A DNA stretch of 64,000 nt from Mesotaenium endlicherianum (taxonomy: Eukaryota > Streptophyta > Zygnematophyceae > Zygnematales > Mesotaeniaceae): contig WELA01013861.1 in NCBI GenBank assembly GCA_009602735.1, positions 6,599-70,598 on the forward strand, written 5' to 3'. The translations under genes and the position numbers were made by a program. This document shows positions 11,198 through 22,404 of this stretch, in pieces; positions within the stretch are counted from its first letter, which is position 1, and each line of letters begins with the position of its first letter. Under the pieces are notes generated by a model, which searched no databases, was not told the DNA's origin, and saw only the letters and a program-made list of their open reading frames with translations.

Positions 11198-12230
11198 TAA
11201 AATGAATCTTGCTTACTCAAGATTATTATATTTCATTTAAATATATAAGATCAGAGATAGGTGGAAGCGAGTAAAACCAGGGAGCGATCTTCGTCCTTAA
11301 TATGAATTCCATTTACTCATCTACACCTCTTGACTCACTTACGGAAGTGTGCCATAGTTGCACACTAACACGAGGCACAAGTAAGAGGCGAGCTTGAGGA
11401 CTTGAGCTTCTCTTTTAGTAACTCCCGGCCTCTTGCCTTTCCGAAAAGTCCTAGTTCGCTCCATTTGGAGCGCAAACGAAGCAGCCATGTCAATTTCCGT
11501 GAAGGCTGGTCATTAGAACGAACCCAAAAAGTGCACACATCACTTGCAAATAAAAATCCGACTGTAAAGCCTACTGTCCAGAATGAGGGACCACGAGATC
11601 CCAGCCTGCTATGTACCTAGTGACCACCTGGTTGACCACGGCGCAAGGTGCGCCGTTTCGTGGGAAACCCGTTAAGTTGGGACCCACGGATCTAGGTATA
11701 ACGACCATATTAATTGGTCGGTTGACTGAAGTCCTAACTGTTCAGTTGACTGACGACGGCTCCGCCTACCCAGGAGTTAACCACACTGGTAGGACATCGG
11801 TTTACCGAATCTCAGTCGACCTCTCGACTTTCGGTATACTACGGTCACATGTGCCAATCTACAAATAACAATCTAAATGAATATGTCTATTCTCAGCGTA
11901 CTGAAGCTAAGTATATTGACTAATATCAAGCGAGCTTACTCTATGTCAACCTACTGATATTATTCCCAATATATAAGTAATATATAAATCTCAGCAAACT
12001 ACACTATGATACAATAGTCATCCTGCTGACCTTTTCAACAAAGTCAGCAAACTACAATATGGTACAAAAGTCATCCTGCTGACCTTTTTGACAAGGTAAG
12101 TAAACTCGCATTACATCGACATACACTCATTTAGATGAACTCGCACATGTGAGTATATAGACATAATACTTATTTAGTGTTATATTTATATATGCATTTA
12201 ATTGAATAAATAATGAACTGATTCATTACA
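11198..12230 (-). repeat. 5' LTR of the LARD-like element
   Basis: Direct repeat of 6601-7633, of equal length and nearly identical. The 53-base tandem duplication is present here too (starting at 11992 and 12045), so it predates the insertion. Followed by the right copy of the GTGCG duplication at 12231-12235. Confidence 0.9.
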
Positions 12231-12235
12231 GTGCG

Positions 12236-13212
12236 CCTCGCTGTCCTGCTGAAGGCGTAGGGCCGTCGCGAGCGCGTCCGTTCTCGACGTCGCGCTTCTT
12301 CTGCAGACAAACAATCTGCAGGTGGCCGGCCTTGCCATAATAGGTGCAGTCGCCGCGCTTGCCATTCTGCGCGAGAGTGCAATTCTGGCGTGAGTGGCCC
12401 GTCTTCCCGCAAGACCAGCAAGAATCGCTCGTAGTGGCAGCCATGGAAATGCGACCACGCGTAGCTCCGCGCTGCTGCGTCTGCTGGGGCAGCTGAGAGC
12501 GCTGAGGCTGCTGCTGCTGCGACTGGGGCTGGCGGGCAGGCGTTGTGCGCGTCGTAGAAGACGGCAGCACTGAGGCCTCCTGGCGCACGCCCGTGGATGC
12601 TAAGCCCACACGATCGCTAATGTTGCTCCGTGCGGCGGCCAAGCTCTGCTTCTCAACGGAGAGGTAGGCCTGCTCCAGAGAATACTCTGAACCGTGGCGG
12701 TCGATGAGGGGGACTACGGCCCTCTCCCTCAGACGCGGCTCGACGGCGCGCAAGAAGATCTCCGCGGCCTCCCGGTCAGTGACAGTGCCGACATCGCGGC
12801 GGAGGTGCACCAAGCGGCGGTACATCATGCGGATAGTCTCGTTCTTGCGTCGGAAGAAATGGTGCAGCTCGTACACCTTCTCTTCAGTTGCAGCCTGGAA
12901 CTCTGTCTTCAGGATGTTCCAGAAGGCTTGCACTAGATCAGCTAGCAAGGTCGCCACTGGTGGGTCACCCACAAGCTCAATGCGGGTCTGGAGCTCGGCC
13001 TCCTTCTCACGGAAGGTGTCGCGGGCCTCGTGCAAGAGGTAGCGCATAAGCGTGTCGAAGACGTCGCGCTTAGTCAGCGTGGGTGTCTTGAGCTTTGCAG
13101 CCGCAAAGTCAGCCTGAAACTCCGAGATGGTATCTTCCAGATCACAGGTGCCTGGTCTACCGCTGAAGCGGTAGGCAGACCTGTCAATCTTGACCTCGTG
13201 GTCACCTGCCAT
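12236..13212 (-). pseudogene. Element E copy 1 gag, interrupted by the LARD-like element
   Basis: Retrotransposon Gag. The start at 13212 (MAGDHEVKIDRSAYRFSGRP) is chosen because similarity to copy 2 runs through this point; the frame is open further upstream to 13299 but that part lacks support. The middle holds the Gag core (LLADLVQAFWNILKTEFQAA; VYELHHFFRRKNETIRMMYR), then a Gln-rich linker and two zinc knuckles: CWSCGKTGHSRQNC, and a second, CTYYGKAGHLQIVC, where the second Cys is replaced by Tyr. The frame is cut by the insertion near its C-terminus; the last gag codons and the stop lie at 6563-6600. No pol genes were found for this element. Confidence 0.82.
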
Positions 13213-13245
13213 GGGATACCAGAAATCGTAGTGAGCCCGGTAAGG

Positions 13246-13964
13246 AATGTGTACTCTCCAGAGTGAGCACCTCAAGATTGTAATCTGGTAGGAAAACAAC
13301 TAATGAAGTATGGCCCAAAAGATCACTGGAAGCACATCATGATCTTCAGAGTAGTCCTATGGCAAGGGCTTAAGCTGTGACTTTGCTCACCACTTGAGAA
13401 GTTCTTCAAGTGACTGGAAGCCTGGAGGGCTTGCTCTTCACAAGAGAGTAACTAAGTGGTCCTAAAAACACAAGAGATAAAAGTGTAAGCTTTACTGATA
13501 ATCTCTGTTACTTACACCTGGCATAATGGACTTCTAAAAGATGTCTCTTCTAGGGACATCTCTAGTACTTATACTCCTGGAAATCCGGCGGGGTATGCGG
13601 CGGATCCAATGCATGTAGTCACTCTAGGAGGCTCTCCTATGTCCACTAATGTGTACAAGGCATGTACTAGCACTCCTATAGGCTAAGCATAACTCAAACC
13701 AATCAAAGCAAGGTGCGTAGGATATGCTACGTGTCCCTCATTGGCCGAGCTTACCTTGGGTGATTCTACCTAGATAGCGCCTCAAAAGTGGATCTGGAAA
13801 TTGAGGAAGATGCTTCGACGCACTACACGTTGGTGACTTGGAAATCTAGAAAAGGTCAACATACGGATGCGTAAAGTCAATGCAAAGTCGGCCTTCCTAG
13901 GTTGATGTTCCGCACATGTGGAGCTTGGTTTTTATACGACAACCTCGACTCAATAAATCATGAC
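13246..13964 (-). repeat. Element E copy 1, 5' flank repeat (likely LTR)
   Basis: Long direct match to 20820-21806, starting GTGTACTCTCCAGAGTGAGC and ending near CTCAATAAATCATGA. It lies on the 5' side of gag, where an LTR is expected. Copy 2 carries about 270 extra bases near 21380-21650. I could not identify a primer site, so LTR status is inferred from position and repetition. Confidence 0.6.
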
Positions 13965-15490
13965 AATCTTCTCTTCAACTCCTTCGTCTTGGGATAGGCC
14001 AATATCTTCATAAAGGCTGTAACATACTCCCTCCATCATCTCCACATACTCCAAAGTTGGATCCCAGGCATAATAGTCCGCCAAATCGCCAAAATACTCA
14101 TTCTTCGCCCTCTTGGACGAGTGGCAGCTCCTCGTTGCGCCATGTGGCTTACTCGTGGTGCTCTTATAATTTTGACCAGATTTCATCATGAACCTGACTC
14201 CACTATGTTCTTGAAACTTCTGGTACCCTTAGCTACCTTTAACTCTAAGTCAAACTCCCTCTAGAGGTAATGCACTCTCTCCCTCGTGTGCATGACTTAT
14301 GGGGACCCCTCAAGACGCCAAGTGGCACCCCCCTGACCTTTTCCGACATTTTTAGCCTGAAAGTTGTGCTATCTATACAATAGCACCCCTTTGAACTCAA
14401 TAGTATGCTTTGTTACCCATGATTCCAAGCTTAAGACCATGAAATCAGATTGCGCCTAGCCTCACACATGTGGCTCCCACGGCAGTCCAGGAGACCGCCA
14501 TGTGGCACTGTCAGGACTTCAATTAATATATTCTTTAAAAACTTTACTTTTTCTAAATTTGGACCCATAGGACTACCTCTCCAAAAAATTTCAGAATCTG
14601 AATCAAGGTCTAACACTCAAACGAGATCGTCACTTTGTGCGTCACGCTCGTAGGACGCACACGCGTGCAACACGTATCAAGCTCCCGCGCCTACAAATGG
14701 CACATGCTTAAACCCCTGATTATGAAACTTGACTATGACTCAGAGCAGGCCTCATACTAGACCTTTCACATCATGTAGGACTCCTAGTGAAAACATTATC
14801 CACTCTTTCCCAAGGAGGTAAAAAGTAGCCAAAATCTGCACATTTTTACCCTTGCGCTTGCCTACCCGTAAGACCCTCAAACATGGACAGATTTGAGTGT
14901 CTCCCAAGCTCTTTCTCTCAAACTTCTTTCCATCTATTAGTCATAATTGAACTCATGGCACTGGCTTGACCTTGCTTACAAGCACTATAAACAAGTGTAA
15001 CACTCCCCCCCCTCATCATGAAGGTAAGGCGCTTACCACTCGAGTGTCCAAGTCCATATTTTACGCCTCTCTTGTGCTTGCTTGTATAGGCGCTGATTCT
15101 CCTAGCTTCATGGCTAAGTCCTTGTCATATATCTCCATCTTAGGCAGGACATATCAGCCCCATAAGTCTTGGGCTCCTCCTCGTAGGTCCATATCCATAA
15201 AGTCGTAGTCTCCATCAAGCGACGATAGTAGTCTTCACAAGGCATGAGCGCGTAGGCTCGCTCGTGATGCACCAAACTCCATCATAGTCTTCCTCTTGGC
15301 TAGATGCTCACTCCCACATACTCCTAGTTCTCCTTGAAGGTAAGTCTTTACACCAGGATCCAAGAAACACACTTGGAACACCTCCAAGAACTCCGTAACT
15401 TAGGCATACGCACATACTCTTAGTGCTTGCACCTCATCTTGTGCTCGCACACACTTCGTCTTGCAAGCGGGCTTCTCTTGAGCTCACTTT
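13965..15490. other. No gene recognised
   Basis: Low-complexity, stop-rich sequence. A small minus-strand frame at 13950-14189 (GDLADYYAWDPTLEYVEMM) looks protein-like but I do not recognise it; it may be a piece of another Gag. The rest shows nothing I can support. Confidence 0.4.
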
Positions 15491-15700
15491 CTAGGAGCTC
15501 CTCCACTTGAGCAGTTGGGGTCTGCTCTACAAATGAGCAAGGGGATCATACACCTCTACTTGCTCCACCGGCGATGCGCGCTCACCAAGGTTGTTAGGAG
15601 GCACGCTTGCTCCATGCGATGACCGGGCCAAGGCCACCAAAACAAGCGCTTCTCCTTCACCTTCACCTTCCCGTCGCTCCTTTGCTAGCGGATTGAAGAT
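15491..15700 (-). mobile_element. Decayed Gypsy-1 family fragment (protease/RT border)
   Basis: Bases such as TTGAGCAGTTGGG, GAGCAAGGGGATCA, CACGCTTGCTCCAT and the following stretch match Gypsy-1 at about 3690-3830 in order, with small insertions and deletions. Sequence onward to about 15960 has weaker matches to about 3900-4080. This is a second, much older or rearranged copy of the family. It is not translatable. Confidence 0.65.
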
Positions 15701-16769
15701 AGCTACTTGTGGTCTTATCTACCTCCACCAATTTCACTATCTTCACTTGACCATACTCCTCCTTGGTCTTCACTTGACCCGTGCACTAAAGCACTAGAGG
15801 ATGGGCTACTCTCTTTGTGCAACTCCTTCCACATGCTTAGCTTCTTGAGTGCACTCTAGCCTTGGTCACCCCAATGACACTTCTTACTCATAAACCCAGC
15901 TTGCCTTGGTGCTCTACTTTCACATGAAGAGCTATAATTGATGCACCAAAATATGGCCATTATCTATGCCATCAAACAACTAATGGCACACGGACTTCAA
16001 GTGGGAGACATCTCTTACACTAGCCCTCTTGCACCAACTTCATACCTTGCTTCTTCTTCCACATCATAGACTTGTCTTCATGATAGCTCTCAACTTTAAG
16101 CACTCCATAGTAGTCTCCTCCATACTCCATAGTAGTCTCCTCCATAAGAAAAGAAAAATTTGAACTTGAAAGGCTCCATCTCCACTTATCTTGCTTGAAG
16201 AAAAATCTGGATGACTACTTCTTGCTCCAAGCCTCCTCCACGGCGCTTCTCTTCACTTGAGACTTCTTCAATCTCCATACAAAGTACCAAGCTCCATCAT
16301 GGCTGGCCTAGAATATCCAGTGGCTATATAGGAGTGATGCAAGGCAACCCAAGTCTGGCCACATACTTGGCCAACTTGGTGCAACACCCCGGTGCACCCT
16401 CTCTTGAGCTTCTCATGAGCTCCTCTTGAGCTTGCGGGTGCTATGCCCGCCAAAGCTCCTAGACTTGCAAGTATACATGCTTGCTAAGTCCCCGGTTGCC
16501 TACTTTTAAATTTGCTCCACCTTCATTGAAGATCTGAAATAAAGATGGGCACACACTCCTTTCTAGGCACTATCACCTCTATGCTAAGCTCCCCTCAAAG
16601 AAAGTGCTTAACACCAAAGAGCTTGCATCTTCAAGGAAAAATCCAGTCGTGTGAAACCCTGATTTTCTTCATGCTCATAGGTCTCCATACTCAAGCAAAG
16701 GCTGCTCTATATTACTTATATCAATACCATGCTTAGGCAACCTTCTTATACTATAAAGAAGACGTACAA
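15701..16769. other. Degenerate transposon-like sequence, no gene
   Basis: Patchy similarity to Gypsy-1 near its start, then sequence with a locally repeated piece (CTCCATAGTAGTCTCCTCCATA twice near 16105-16145). No coding region could be supported. Confidence 0.4.
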
Positions 16770-17011
16770 AAATTTGCACCATTCTCTCCACCTCCTCGCG
16801 CATATTTTGTTGAAACTGGGTGTAGACTTCTCCTCTAATTGCAGTTGCCATTTGCCTTAGCATCGCCTGCATCTCTTGTTGCTCTTTGATCATTGTTGGC
16901 GCTGCCTGCTGCTCCACGCTCTTGACATGCTCGACATGTTCGCCTCCTCCGGCTGCCAACTGTGACTCCATGATATAATATGCAAACTCGTCCTGCTCCG
17001 ATACCAAATGA
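16770..17011 (-). mobile_element. Gypsy-1 family fragment: primer site and Gag start
   Basis: The minus strand encodes MESQLAAGGGEHVEHVKSVE and the EQQEMQAMLRQMATAI segment, nearly the same as the Gypsy-1 Gag start at 5260-5416. The primer site TGGTATCGGAGC follows at its right end, and then the match stops where the 5' LTR should begin. The fragment is thus cut exactly near the LTR border. Downstream of about 16770 the family match is lost. Confidence 0.8.
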
Positions 17012-19575
17012 CCGCTGGCATGCGGTGGAGTGCCAGCGAGATGACCTTGGCGCTGAGCTGCATCGTAGTCATCGGCGAGGCTAGCGCAAGGGGAGCGAGT
17101 GCTGCTGGCACCGCTGGCGTCTCTAGTATGCGGAACAAACGGGGCAGAGGCGACGTCTCCACCATGCGACGTCCCTGGTCTGGCCCGTTACGCTTTTGCG
17201 CCACCGCCAGCCGCCCGACTACCAACCGCCACAAGAGTGCGCTCACGTCCCGCGCGGCCGGCTGTTGTGCGGCCGCCGAGTGGCCGTGTGCGTGCACAGC
17301 AGGCCAAAACGAAGACCGGCGCTGCTGCAAGTGCCAGCGCAGACACAGGCGCAGGAGTAGCCGTTGCTGATGGCGCCACTATTGGCGTGGGCGCCACGTC
17401 GGCTGGCACAGCCGCTGGTTTCGGCGCAGACGCATCACGTGCTGGCGTTGCGAGTGGCGTTGGCGCTGCGGGTGGTGCTGACGTTGGTGCGGACGCACCT
17501 GCAAACGCAACTGTGGATGCCAGCGCAGCTGCTGGCGCAGACGCCACAACTGCTAGCGCGACTGCCAGAGCTGGCGCAGACTTGGCAGCCGGGAGGCTGC
17601 CAAGTGGCACTGGCACTCCTGGCGCTGGCGCTGCGGGTGGCGCTGGCGCTGGCGCACCTGCCGCTGGNNNNNNNNNNNNNNNNNNNNNNNNNNNNNNNNN
17701 NNNNNNNNNNNNNNNNNNNNNNNNNNNNNNNNNNNNNNNNNNNNNNNNNNNNNNNNNNNNNNNNNNNNNNNNNNNNNNNNNNNNNNNNNNNNNNNNNNNN
17801 NNNNNNNNNNNNNNNNNNNNNNNNNNNNNNNNNNNNNNNNNNNNNNNNNNNNNNNNNNNNNNNNNNNNNNNNNNNNNNNNNNNNNNNNNNNNNNNNNNNN
17901 NNNNNNNNNNNNNNNNNNNNNNNNNNNNNNNNNNNNNNNNNNNNNNNNNNNNNNNNNNNNNNNNNNNNNNNNNNNNNNNNNNNNNNNNNNNNNNNNNNNN
18001 NNNNNNNNNNNNNNNNNNNNNNNNNNNNNNNNNNNNNNNNNNNNNNNNNNNNNNNNNNNNNNNNNNNNNNNNNNNNNNNNNNNNNNNNNNNNNNNNNNNN
18101 NNNNNNNNNNNNNNNNNNNNNNNNNNNNNNNNNNNNNNNNNNNNNNNNNNNNNNNNNNNNNNNNNNNNNNNNNNNNNNNNNNCTGGCGCACCTGCCGCTG
18201 GCGCCTCGGCGGGCGCTGGCGCCACCGCAGGAACCGGTGCGGATGCCAGCGCGGCTTTTGGCACAGGCGCTACGGCTGTTGGTGCAGTTGCCAGAGCTGG
18301 CGCAGGCTCAGCTGCTGGAAGGCCGCCAAGCGGCGCCTCCAGGTCGCTCTTGGGACCATCAAGTCGCGTCGTTGGATCAGCGTCAGCGTTGATCTGGGCG
18401 GCCCTGGGCAAAGCTTGTGGCGCCCTCCAGATGGCCCGTGCGCTCGTCGGGGTCCCCGCAACGCGTATTGAGCTGGCACGAGGGTTTTGTGTGCAGCCAG
18501 GGTTTAGGCCCTGGCTGTGCGCAGTGGTGAGCGCGCCGTCGAAGCTGCAATCTGGCGGCACAGTGAAGTCGGCGATGTCCCCCCTTGACTGAGGATGGCG
18601 ATTGCGGCTGCCAGATGTGTGCTGGCTGTGCCGAGCTGCGCGTGCGTGCCAAGTGGCAGCACGAGTGCGGAGCTGCAGTGTGCAGCTGCTGCGGCTGCTG
18701 CGTAGCCGCTGTTGCGTAGTTGGCTGCATCGCGTGCTTTGCAACGCGGTGTGCGGCGTACGTGTGCGCATGAGTGCGTGAGCAAACGTGCTGACGTCGGC
18801 GGAAGACGCCTCGTCTGTAGCGTATGCGACAAGTGGCAGCGCCTGCTGGAATCTGTTGCTTGCAACATCGAGCAAGAGGCGACTGTCCAGGTGTTTCCGA
18901 CAGGCGCGCAGATCTGCGTGCGGGCGTGCCGCGCGTATGGCGAGCGACGCTGCGGCGGTGCTACTCGGCAGGTGAGCTCGCCCCGTTGTGCCAGCTGTTG
19001 CTGCGCAGGCTACAGACATCTCTGCTAGTGACAGCAGTACAGCGCAGGCCAGAGGTGCTGCTGGAGGCTGCGCGGGTTGCGCAAGCGTGTGCGCTGGCAC
19101 GTCGAGGGGCGGGCCTGTTGCATAGGGTGGCAAGGCCGCGCAGGCCTGCAACCTGCCCTCTGGCAGCCTGTCAGAGCGTGCATCGTTGTTGCTGACGGGT
19201 GTCAGTGCGACGTGCACAAAGCTGGCAAGAGCGTCTGCGCAGGCGTCTGCAGCTCTAGTCGCAGGCGCTCCATCGAAGGGCGGGCGTGCGCGGGACTGCA
19301 GCGCTGCTGTGGCGCAAGGTGACAGCCTCTGGGGCGTGTCGGCGTTGTGAATGTGCATAGGGGCTGGCAGATGCCAGTTGTCGAAGCTGTAACGTCAGCC
19401 GGCAAAACGCGTCCAAAGAGTGCTCCGCACGCGTCGTAAGTGTCGGCGACAAAGAGCCCATGGAGTCTGGCGATTTCCACGTTGATCTCCACGAGGGCGT
19501 CGCTGACATTGTCAAAGCTGCAGTAGTTGGCTCCGGGGGTGAGTGCGACGTCCATTGTAGCAGTAGCTGCCGTCA
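17012..19575 (-). mobile_element. Element E copy 2, GC-rich Ala/Pro region after gag
   Basis: A GC-rich block made of short imperfect repeats of the GCTGGCGCTGGCGC type. The minus strand is open through most of it (17188-18729) and would encode an Ala/Pro-rich chain; the plus strand is open as well, which is what repeats lacking stop codons produce, so neither frame is convincing by itself. The start of the frame at 19576 (MTAATATMDVALTPGANYCS) is homologous to copy 1 at 6566, which ties this block to element E. No polymerase or integrase motif was found. Confidence 0.5.
17668..18182. other. Assembly gap of 515 N
   Basis: A run of N flanked on both sides by the same GGCGCACCTGCCGCTGG-type repeat. 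The gap most likely hides a tandem array that the assembler could not resolve; its true length is unknown. Reading frames drawn across it are not meaningful. Confidence 0.95.
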
Positions 19576-20766
19576 TCGCAAGGCGTTTAACCGTGCGGGG
19601 GTTGCGTCCGCCTCGTTGTCCTGCTGCGGGCGTAGGGCCGTCACGAGCGCGTCCGTTCTCAACGTCGTGCTTCTTCTACAGACATACAATCTGCAGGTGG
19701 CCGACCTTGCCACACAGTAGGTACAATCGTCAAGCTTGCCGTTCTGCGCGACCGTGCAATTATAGCAAGAGTGGCCCGTCTTCCCACAAGACCAACAGGG
19801 GTCGCTCGTCGTGGCGGCCATAGAAATGCGGCCACACGGAGCTCCGCGCTGCTGCGTCTGTTGGGGCAGCTGAGAGCGCTGAAGCTGCTGCTGCTGGGGC
19901 TGGCGTGTTGGGGTTGGGCGCATCGTAGAAGATGGCAAAATCAAGGCCTCCTGGCGTGCGCCCGTAGATGCGAGGCCCACACGGTCGCTAATGTTGCTCC
20001 GTGCGGCAGCCAAGCTTTGCTTCTCGACTGAGAGGTAAGCGTCCTCTAGCAAGTACTCGGAGCCAACGTGGTAGATGAGGGGGGCAATGGCCCTCTCCCT
20101 CAGACGTGCCTCCACGACGCATAAGAAGATCTCCGCTGCCTCCCAGTTGGTGACGGTGCCGTAGTCTCGGCGGAGGTGCGTCAAGCGGCGGTACATCATG
20201 CAGATCGTCTTGTTCTTGCGGTGAAAGAAGTGGTGCAGCTCGTACACCTTCTCATTGGTTGCGGCCTGGAACTCCTTCTTGAGGATGTCCCAGAAGGCCT
20301 TGACCGGATCTGCGAGGAGGGTCTCCATTGGGGGTTCCCCCACAAGCTCTGTGCGTGCGTAGATCTCGTCACTCTTCTCACGAAAGGTGTCACGGGCCTC
20401 GTAGAGGAGATAGCGCATGAGCGTATAGAACACGTCACGCTTAGTGAGCACGGGCGTCTTAAGCCTCGCGGTCACGAACTCGACCTCGAACTCTGAGATT
20501 GTGTCGTCCAGATCACAGGTTCCTGGTCTGCCGCTGAAGCGGAAGAGGAAGGACCTGTCAGCCTTGACCTCTTGGTCACCTACCATGCAATACCAAGAAT
20601 CGTGGTGAGCCCCCTGGAAAGTTGGCTCAGGAACAATCACAGGATGTAAGGGTGCTGGCCGTTCCCCTTCAGAGGGTTCAGTGACTATACTGAGATCTAA
20701 GTATGATTCTTCTCCACTAACCCTTTTGTAGTAAGACTGATAAGAAAGCCCACTGCGGGCAGGCAT
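19573..20766 (-). CDS. Element E copy 2 Gag
   Basis: An intact 397-codon frame. It begins MPARSGLSYQSYYKRVSGEE (20766) and has a 5' extension of about 60 residues that copy 1 lacks. The Gag core matches copy 1 (FRFSGRPGTCDLDDTISEF; VYELHHFFHRKNKTICMMYR), followed by a Gln-rich linker and one good zinc knuckle, CWSCGKTGHSCYNC. The second knuckle is disrupted (CTYCVARSATC). The stop TGA overlaps the ATG of the next frame (ATGA at 19573-19576). Gag would form the RNA-packaging particle. No pol follows, so the element may rely on another or be deleted. The ATG at about 20585 aligns with the copy 1 start and is an alternative. Confidence 0.75.
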   Translation of the reverse strand: MPARSGLSYQSYYKRVSGEESYLDLSIVTEPSEGERPAPLHPVIVPEPTFQGAHHDSWYCMVGDQEVKADRSFLFRFSGRPGTCDLDDTISEFEVEFVTARLKTPVLTKRDVFYTLMRYLLYEARDTFREKSDEIYARTELVGEPPMETLLADPVKAFWDILKKEFQAATNEKVYELHHFFHRKNKTICMMYRRLTHLRRDYGTVTNWEAAEIFLCVVEARLRERAIAPLIYHVGSEYLLEDAYLSVEKQSLAAARSNISDRVGLASTGARQEALILPSSTMRPTPTRQPQQQQLQRSQLPQQTQQRGAPCGRISMAATTSDPCWSCGKTGHSCYNCTVAQNGKLDDCTYCVARSATCRLYVCRRSTTLRTDALVTALRPQQDNEADATPARLNALR

Positions 20767-20819
20767 ACGCTGAAGATTCTAGTTTCTTGCAGGCAAAGAA
20801 AGATTTTCTTAGAAGTAAG

Positions 20820-21806
20820 GAGTGTGTACTCTCCAGAGTGAGCACCTCAAGACTGTAACCTGGTAGGAAAACAACTAATGAAGTCTGGCCCAAAAGATCA
20901 CTGGAAGCACGGCATGATCTTCAAGAGTGGTCCTGTGGTAGGGTTTAACCCGTGGCTTTGCTCATCACTTTTGAAAATCTTTCTAGTGACTGGAAGCCAG
21001 GAGTGCTTGCTCTTCACAAGAGAGAAATTAAGTGGTCCGAAAACACGAGAGTCAAAAGTATAAGCTTTACTGATAACTTTGTGACTTACAACTGGCATAA
21101 TGTGACTTCTAAAAAGATGTCTCTATAGGGATATCTCTAGTACTTACACTCCTGGAAACCCGGCGTTGTATGCACGTAGTCACTCTAGGAGGCTCTCCTA
21201 TGTTCACTAATGTGTACAAGGCATGTAGCAGCATTCTTATAGGCTCAGTATGACTCAAACCAATCAAATAAAGCCCGTAGAATATAATGTGTATTTCTTA
21301 TTAGTAGAGCTTACCTTGGGTGATTCTACCTAGATAGCGCCTCAAAAGGGAATCTGGAACTTGAGGAAGCTTCCTCTAGGAGTAAGTGATGCACTCACCA
21401 AGTTATAGCTTCAATGATGGACTTATATTGTGGAAATGCAAGACTTATGTAGTTTAAGAGGCTCGCGGATTTGTGCGCACAAGCTAGGGGTCCTTGGGAT
21501 CACGAACTAGCCAACAATGTCACCTTTGGGCACATTGAGCCACAAGTTGACCTTTGGTGTGATTCCGCTAGGGGTTAAAAAGGGGTACGGACTAGATCGC
21601 GCCTATCTCACTCGATATTTAACTAAATGACACAAAATTGATGCCATTCAGAAGATGCTTTGACGCGCTTCACTTGGATGACTTGGAAATCTAGAAAAGG
21701 TCAACATATGGATGCGTAAAGTCAATGCAAATTCGGTCTTCCTAGATTGATGGTTCACACGTGTGTAGCTTGGTTTTGTACGTCAACTTCGACTCAATAA
21801 ATCATG
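20820..21806 (-). repeat. Element E copy 2, 5' flank repeat (likely LTR)
   Basis: Matches 13246-13964 over most of its length, with an extra block at about 21380-21650. It ends near CTCAATAAATCATGA, directly followed by the broken integrase of Gypsy-3, which suggests that element E copy 2 cut into Gypsy-3. Confidence 0.6.
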
Positions 21807-21835
21807 AGATCTTCTTCAAGAAGAGAGACATACGC

Positions 21836-22404
21836 CTTTAAGGAAGTCTTCAAGGTATAATTCATGCGCTCCGTTTGTCCATCTGCTTTTGGATGATAGG
21901 CCGTTAACATCTTCAATGATGTGCCCACGTTCTTGAAGAGTGACTTTCAAAAATGGCTTGTGAATCTTGGATCTCTATTGGACACAATCCTTGATGGTAG
22001 TCCATGGAGTCGGAAAATATTGTCAAAGATGAGTCTTGCAAGTTGTGGTGCCGTAGCCTTAGTTGTTGTTAGAATGAAGTGAGCCATCTTGGTAAGTTTG
22101 TCCTCCACAATGAGTATTGCATTGAGGCCTCGAGGTGTCAAGGGCAGATCCACGATAAGGTCCATAGAGATGTTTGTCTATTGCCTCTTCGAGAAATTGG
22201 TAGTGTTGGAGAGTCCTCCCGCCTTTGTGATGATGGTTTGATTCTTTGGCATGTTTCACACGTCCTGCAATACTCCTTGACTTGCTTAGACATGCCTGGC
22301 CAGCAGTAAGTCCTCGCTAGCACGCCCGTGGTCTTTGATATTCCGAAGTGTCCTGCAAGGGTATTGTCGTGTGCTTCTTGTAGAAGCAAGAGCCGGAAGT
22401 CCAA
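21836..22404 (-). pseudogene. Gypsy-3 integrase, truncated
   Basis: The zinc-binding part (EAHDNTLAGHFGISKT; CRTCETCQRIKP) is followed, in another frame, by the catalytic core (MDLIVDLPLTPRGLNAIL; IVSNRDPRFTSHF). The core is split from the zinc part by a frame change near 22140 and lost before the final Glu region. Its function would have been integration of element DNA. Confidence 0.82.

Larger units (their letters stand above)
6601..12230 (-). mobile_element. Large non-autonomous LTR element (LARD-like)
   Basis: Two 1033-base direct repeats (6601-7633 and 11198-12230) enclose 3.56 kb. The 5-bp duplication GTGCG flanks the whole unit. An initiator-Met primer site lies one base from the right LTR, and a purine-rich stretch on the minus strand (AAGTTGGGGACAT) abuts the left LTR, so the element runs on the minus strand. 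The internal part holds no Gag, protease, polymerase or integrase motif in any frame, so it must depend on another element's proteins, as large retrotransposon derivatives (LARDs) do. It sits inside the gag gene of element E copy 1. The right LTR begins TAAAATG where the left begins TGAAATG. Confidence 0.9.

Noticed and set aside
17099-18592. 497-codon plus-strand frame through the N gap
   Set aside because: Crosses 515 N, and both strands are open because the repeat has no stops. Not evidence of a gene.
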